Of a DNA stretch of 7,051 bases, positions 5,432 to 7,051 are shown piece after piece. Position 1 is the first letter of the stretch. Each line of letters starts with the position of its first letter. The stretch covers positions 1 through 7,051 of the forward strand of contig JAJXXG010000447.1 of assembly GCA_021781255.1 (NCBI GenBank). Direction: 5' to 3'. Under the pieces are notes generated by a model. It ran no database searches and was not told the origin of the DNA. It was given only the letters and a program-made list of their open reading frames with translations. The translations under genes were made by a program, and so were the position numbers. The stretch comes from Acidobacteriota bacterium (GTDB lineage Bacteria; Acidobacteriota; Terriglobia; Terriglobales; Acidobacteriaceae).

Positions 5432-6397
5432 ATGACCACACTTGAAGCCGGAGACACGCTGGACCACTATCGCCTTGACGCGGTGGTTGGGCGCGGCGGT
5501 ATGTCTTCGCTCTTCAGGGCTACCGACCTGCGCAACGGCCGGCTGGTGGCCGTCAAAGTTCCGCACCCTGAGATGGAGGTCGATCCGGTTCTGCTGGAGC
5601 GCTTCCGCCGCGAGGAGGAGATCGGCCAGCAACTGGACCACCCAGGCATAGTGAAGACCTATGACGGCGAAGAGCGCAGCCGCCGTTACATGGTTGTCGA
5701 GTGGGTTGAAGGCAGGCTGCTGCGGGCCATTCTCAACGAGAAGCGCAAGCTGCCCGTGGAGCGAGCGGTTCATTTTGCGCTGGAGATATGCGACGCTCTC
5801 GACACCATGCACAAGCACGGCGTGGTGCATCGCGACCTGAAACCGGAGAACGTGATGGTGGGCGCCGGGGACCGCATCAAGCTCATCGACTTCGGCATCG
5901 CCCTGAAGGAGGACGCGCGGCGCATCACCCACGCCACGATCACCCCCGCCCTGGGCACACCCGATTACATCTCGCCCGAGCAGGTGAAGGGCCAGCGCGG
6001 CGACCAGCGCAGCGACATCTACGCGCTGGGCGCGATGCTCTACGAGATGCTTACCGGCCAGCCTCCGTTCACGGGATCGAATCCGCTGGCGGTGATGAAC
6101 GAGCGCTTGCTCAACGCTCCCCGGCCGGCGCGTGAGCTGAACCCAGAGATTCCGCCAGCGCTCGAGGAGATTCTTTTCCGGGCGTTGGAGCGCGACCCGC
6201 GCCACCGCTATGCAACAGCGAACGAGATGGCCTGGGACCTGGAGCACCAGGACCAGGTGGGCGTAGAAGACGGCGCGCGCAGGCCGGCGCTGCGCAAGCG
6301 AGGATTTTTGAGCAACAACAGAATGCTGCTCTATGTCGGCCTGGCGCTGGTTCCCGTGGTGCTGTTTGTCGTGATGCTGCTACTGGCGCGGCGGTAA
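5432..6397 (+). CDS. Membrane-anchored Hanks-type serine/threonine kinase without a sensor domain
   Basis: A 321-residue PknB-type kinase. The cytoplasmic kinase domain (about 13-270) has a glycine loop GRGGMSSL (20-27), K42 in VAVKVPHP, probable helix-C glutamate E61, the catalytic HRDLKPEN (133-140), the metal-binding DFG (153-155), GTPDYISPEQ in the activation segment (175-184) and the DQRSDIYALG segment (191-200), so it should be active. A short basic linker leads to one membrane segment (about 298-318) ending with LLLARR, leaving no room for an extracellular PASTA or other sensor. The usual GxGGMGxV loop reads GRGGMSSLF here, with serine for the third glycine. The ATG at 5432 was chosen because MTTLEAGDTLDHYRL leads straight into the kinase fold; the ATG at 5375 would add 19 unlikely residues over the promoter region. 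The ribosome site is weak. It is divergent from the hydrolase gene. Confidence 0.93.
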   Translation: MTTLEAGDTLDHYRLDAVVGRGGMSSLFRATDLRNGRLVAVKVPHPEMEVDPVLLERFRREEEIGQQLDHPGIVKTYDGEERSRRYMVVEWVEGRLLRAILNEKRKLPVERAVHFALEICDALDTMHKHGVVHRDLKPENVMVGAGDRIKLIDFGIALKEDARRITHATITPALGTPDYISPEQVKGQRGDQRSDIYALGAMLYEMLTGQPPFTGSNPLAVMNERLLNAPRPARELNPEIPPALEEILFRALERDPRHRYATANEMAWDLEHQDQVGVEDGARRPALRKRGFLSNNRMLLYVGLALVPVVLFVVMLLLARR

Positions 6398-6454
6398 GGA
6401 GCTTTTTCCGGTTGATATATGCTGAGCTGAGTGTTCCTTTCCGGGAGTGAAGTT

Positions 6455-6919
6455 ATGTATTCGAAGCCTTCAGAACGCGCGCTGGAACTGCTTAACAATA
6501 AATACAACTGTGCACAGTCGGTCTTTGCTGCCTGCGTCACGGACACGGGCCTTACCGAGGCGCAACGGCTTGCTCTGGGCGCCGCTTTTGGCGGAGGAGT
6601 AGTTGGGCAAGGCGAGATTTGCGGGGCCTTAACCGGTGCGCTGATGGCTCTGGGAGAGATGCACAGCGCGGCCATTGCCGCTGATCCAGCCGCCGGGCAT
6701 GATGATCCAGCTGTACACAATGCCGTCCATGCGAAGGCCGAAGAGCTGATCGCCGCTTTTCGCGCGGCGCACGGCTCGATTCTGTGCCGCGAGTTGACCG
6801 GATGCCTCCTCCGTACCGAGGATGGCCAACGCGCTTTCAAAGAGCGGGATGTGCACCACACAGTGTGCGCCAAGCTGGTTGCATTCGCCACCGATTGGGT
6901 GGTTGCCACACGCAAGTGA
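6455..6919 (+). CDS. C_GCAxxG_C_C family (cysteine-rich, redox-type) protein
   Basis: A 154-residue cytoplasmic protein of the C_GCAxxG_C_C family, small proteins with conserved cysteines thought to bind metal or act in redox. It has the family order: NCAQSVFAACV (C19, C27), FGGGVVGQGEICGALTGALMALG with C56, ILCRELTGC (C111, C117) and HHTVC (C138). No signal peptide is present, length is usual for the family, and the exact function is unknown. The start at 6455 has GGGAG 7 bp upstream; an earlier in-frame GTG at 6431 would add eight residues without support. It lies 57 bp after the kinase on the same strand and could be read through from it, although no shared role is evident. The gene ends 6 bp from the stop of the converging transporter gene, leaving no room for a terminator between them. 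Confidence 0.88.
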   Translation: MYSKPSERALELLNNKYNCAQSVFAACVTDTGLTEAQRLALGAAFGGGVVGQGEICGALTGALMALGEMHSAAIAADPAAGHDDPAVHNAVHAKAEELIAAFRAAHGSILCRELTGCLLRTEDGQRAFKERDVHHTVCAKLVAFATDWVVATRK

Positions 6920-6925
6920 ATCTGC

Positions 6926-7051
6926 TTACCGGTACGACTCGTCGCGGTGAATAACGAACTCGGGATAAGCTCCGCCGCCCAACTCGTGCAGGTCCATGCC
7001 GATGCGCTCGCCCTCGGCGTCCACGCGGAAGGGAACGATGCGGTTGAGCAG
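6926..7051 (-). CDS. Ammonium transporter, C-terminal fragment (runs off the window)
   Basis: The last 41 codons of a minus-strand gene are visible, ending in TAA. The peptide has the form of the cytoplasmic C-terminal tail of Amt/MEP ammonium channels: IVPFRVDAEGERIGMDLHELGGGAYPEF. In that family a hydrophobic helix is followed by LRV..E.E..GLD..EHGE.AY; here the EHGE stretch reads ELGG. The tail controls gating in the trimer and, in AmtB, takes part in GlnK regulation. The membrane domain is outside the window, so the call rests on this tail alone. A glnK gene, if present, would be upstream, beyond the window or elsewhere. Confidence 0.72.
   Translation of the reverse strand: MLNRIVPFRVDAEGERIGMDLHELGGGAYPEFVIHRDESYR

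Noticed and set aside
5345..6247. Long open extension of the hydrolase frame antisense to the kinase
   Set aside because: The hydrolase has a signal peptide and ribosome site at 5344, and the extension mirrors the kinase coding strand with no domain of its own.

Overview
The window reads as chromosomal DNA of a GC-rich, probably free-living Gram-negative bacterium. Codon use, the Hanks-type kinase, the secreted hydrolase with a DUF3471-like tail and the TCAGG-heptamer intergenic repeats resemble Acidobacteriota (Terriglobia). That placement is inference from resemblance, not a database result. Most genes are ordinary metabolic or housekeeping genes; the unusual material lies between genes.

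Layout. Bases 1-3792 are a run of minus-strand genes. From the window edge inward these are the start of a small membrane protein (1-109, cut by the edge), an AzgA/PbuG-type purine permease (153-1460), a secreted YbjN-like protein (1566-2063), zinc-type HemB (2146-3132) and a zinc-ribbon membrane protein (3295-3792). Between hemB and the zinc-ribbon gene lies an inverted pair of TCAGG heptamer repeats (3167-3290). Next is a 272-bp palindromic element (3886-4157) with perfect 23-bp inverted ends and a CTAG at each end, which looks like a MITE. Its right-hand CTAG contains the stop codon of the next gene, a secreted alpha/beta-hydrolase (4154-5344, minus). A divergent 87-bp intergenic region with a tandem TTGCACTTT repeat separates that gene from a membrane-anchored Ser/Thr kinase (5432-6397, plus). 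The kinase is followed by a C_GCAxxG-family cysteine protein (6455-6919, plus). The window ends in the 3' end of a probable ammonium transporter gene (6926-7051, minus), converging on the cysteine protein with only 6 bp between the stop codons.

How the genes relate. The permease and the small membrane protein are close enough to be co-transcribed. HemB makes porphobilinogen for tetrapyrroles and has no visible pathway partner here. The kinase and the hydrolase share a divergent promoter region and may be co-regulated, but nothing in the sequence shows the kinase acting on the hydrolase. No defence system, CRISPR array, phage module, rRNA or tRNA was recognised. The strongest candidate for something undescribed is the 3886-4157 element, whose bases can nearly all pair into a three-way junction and which sits exactly on a stop codon.
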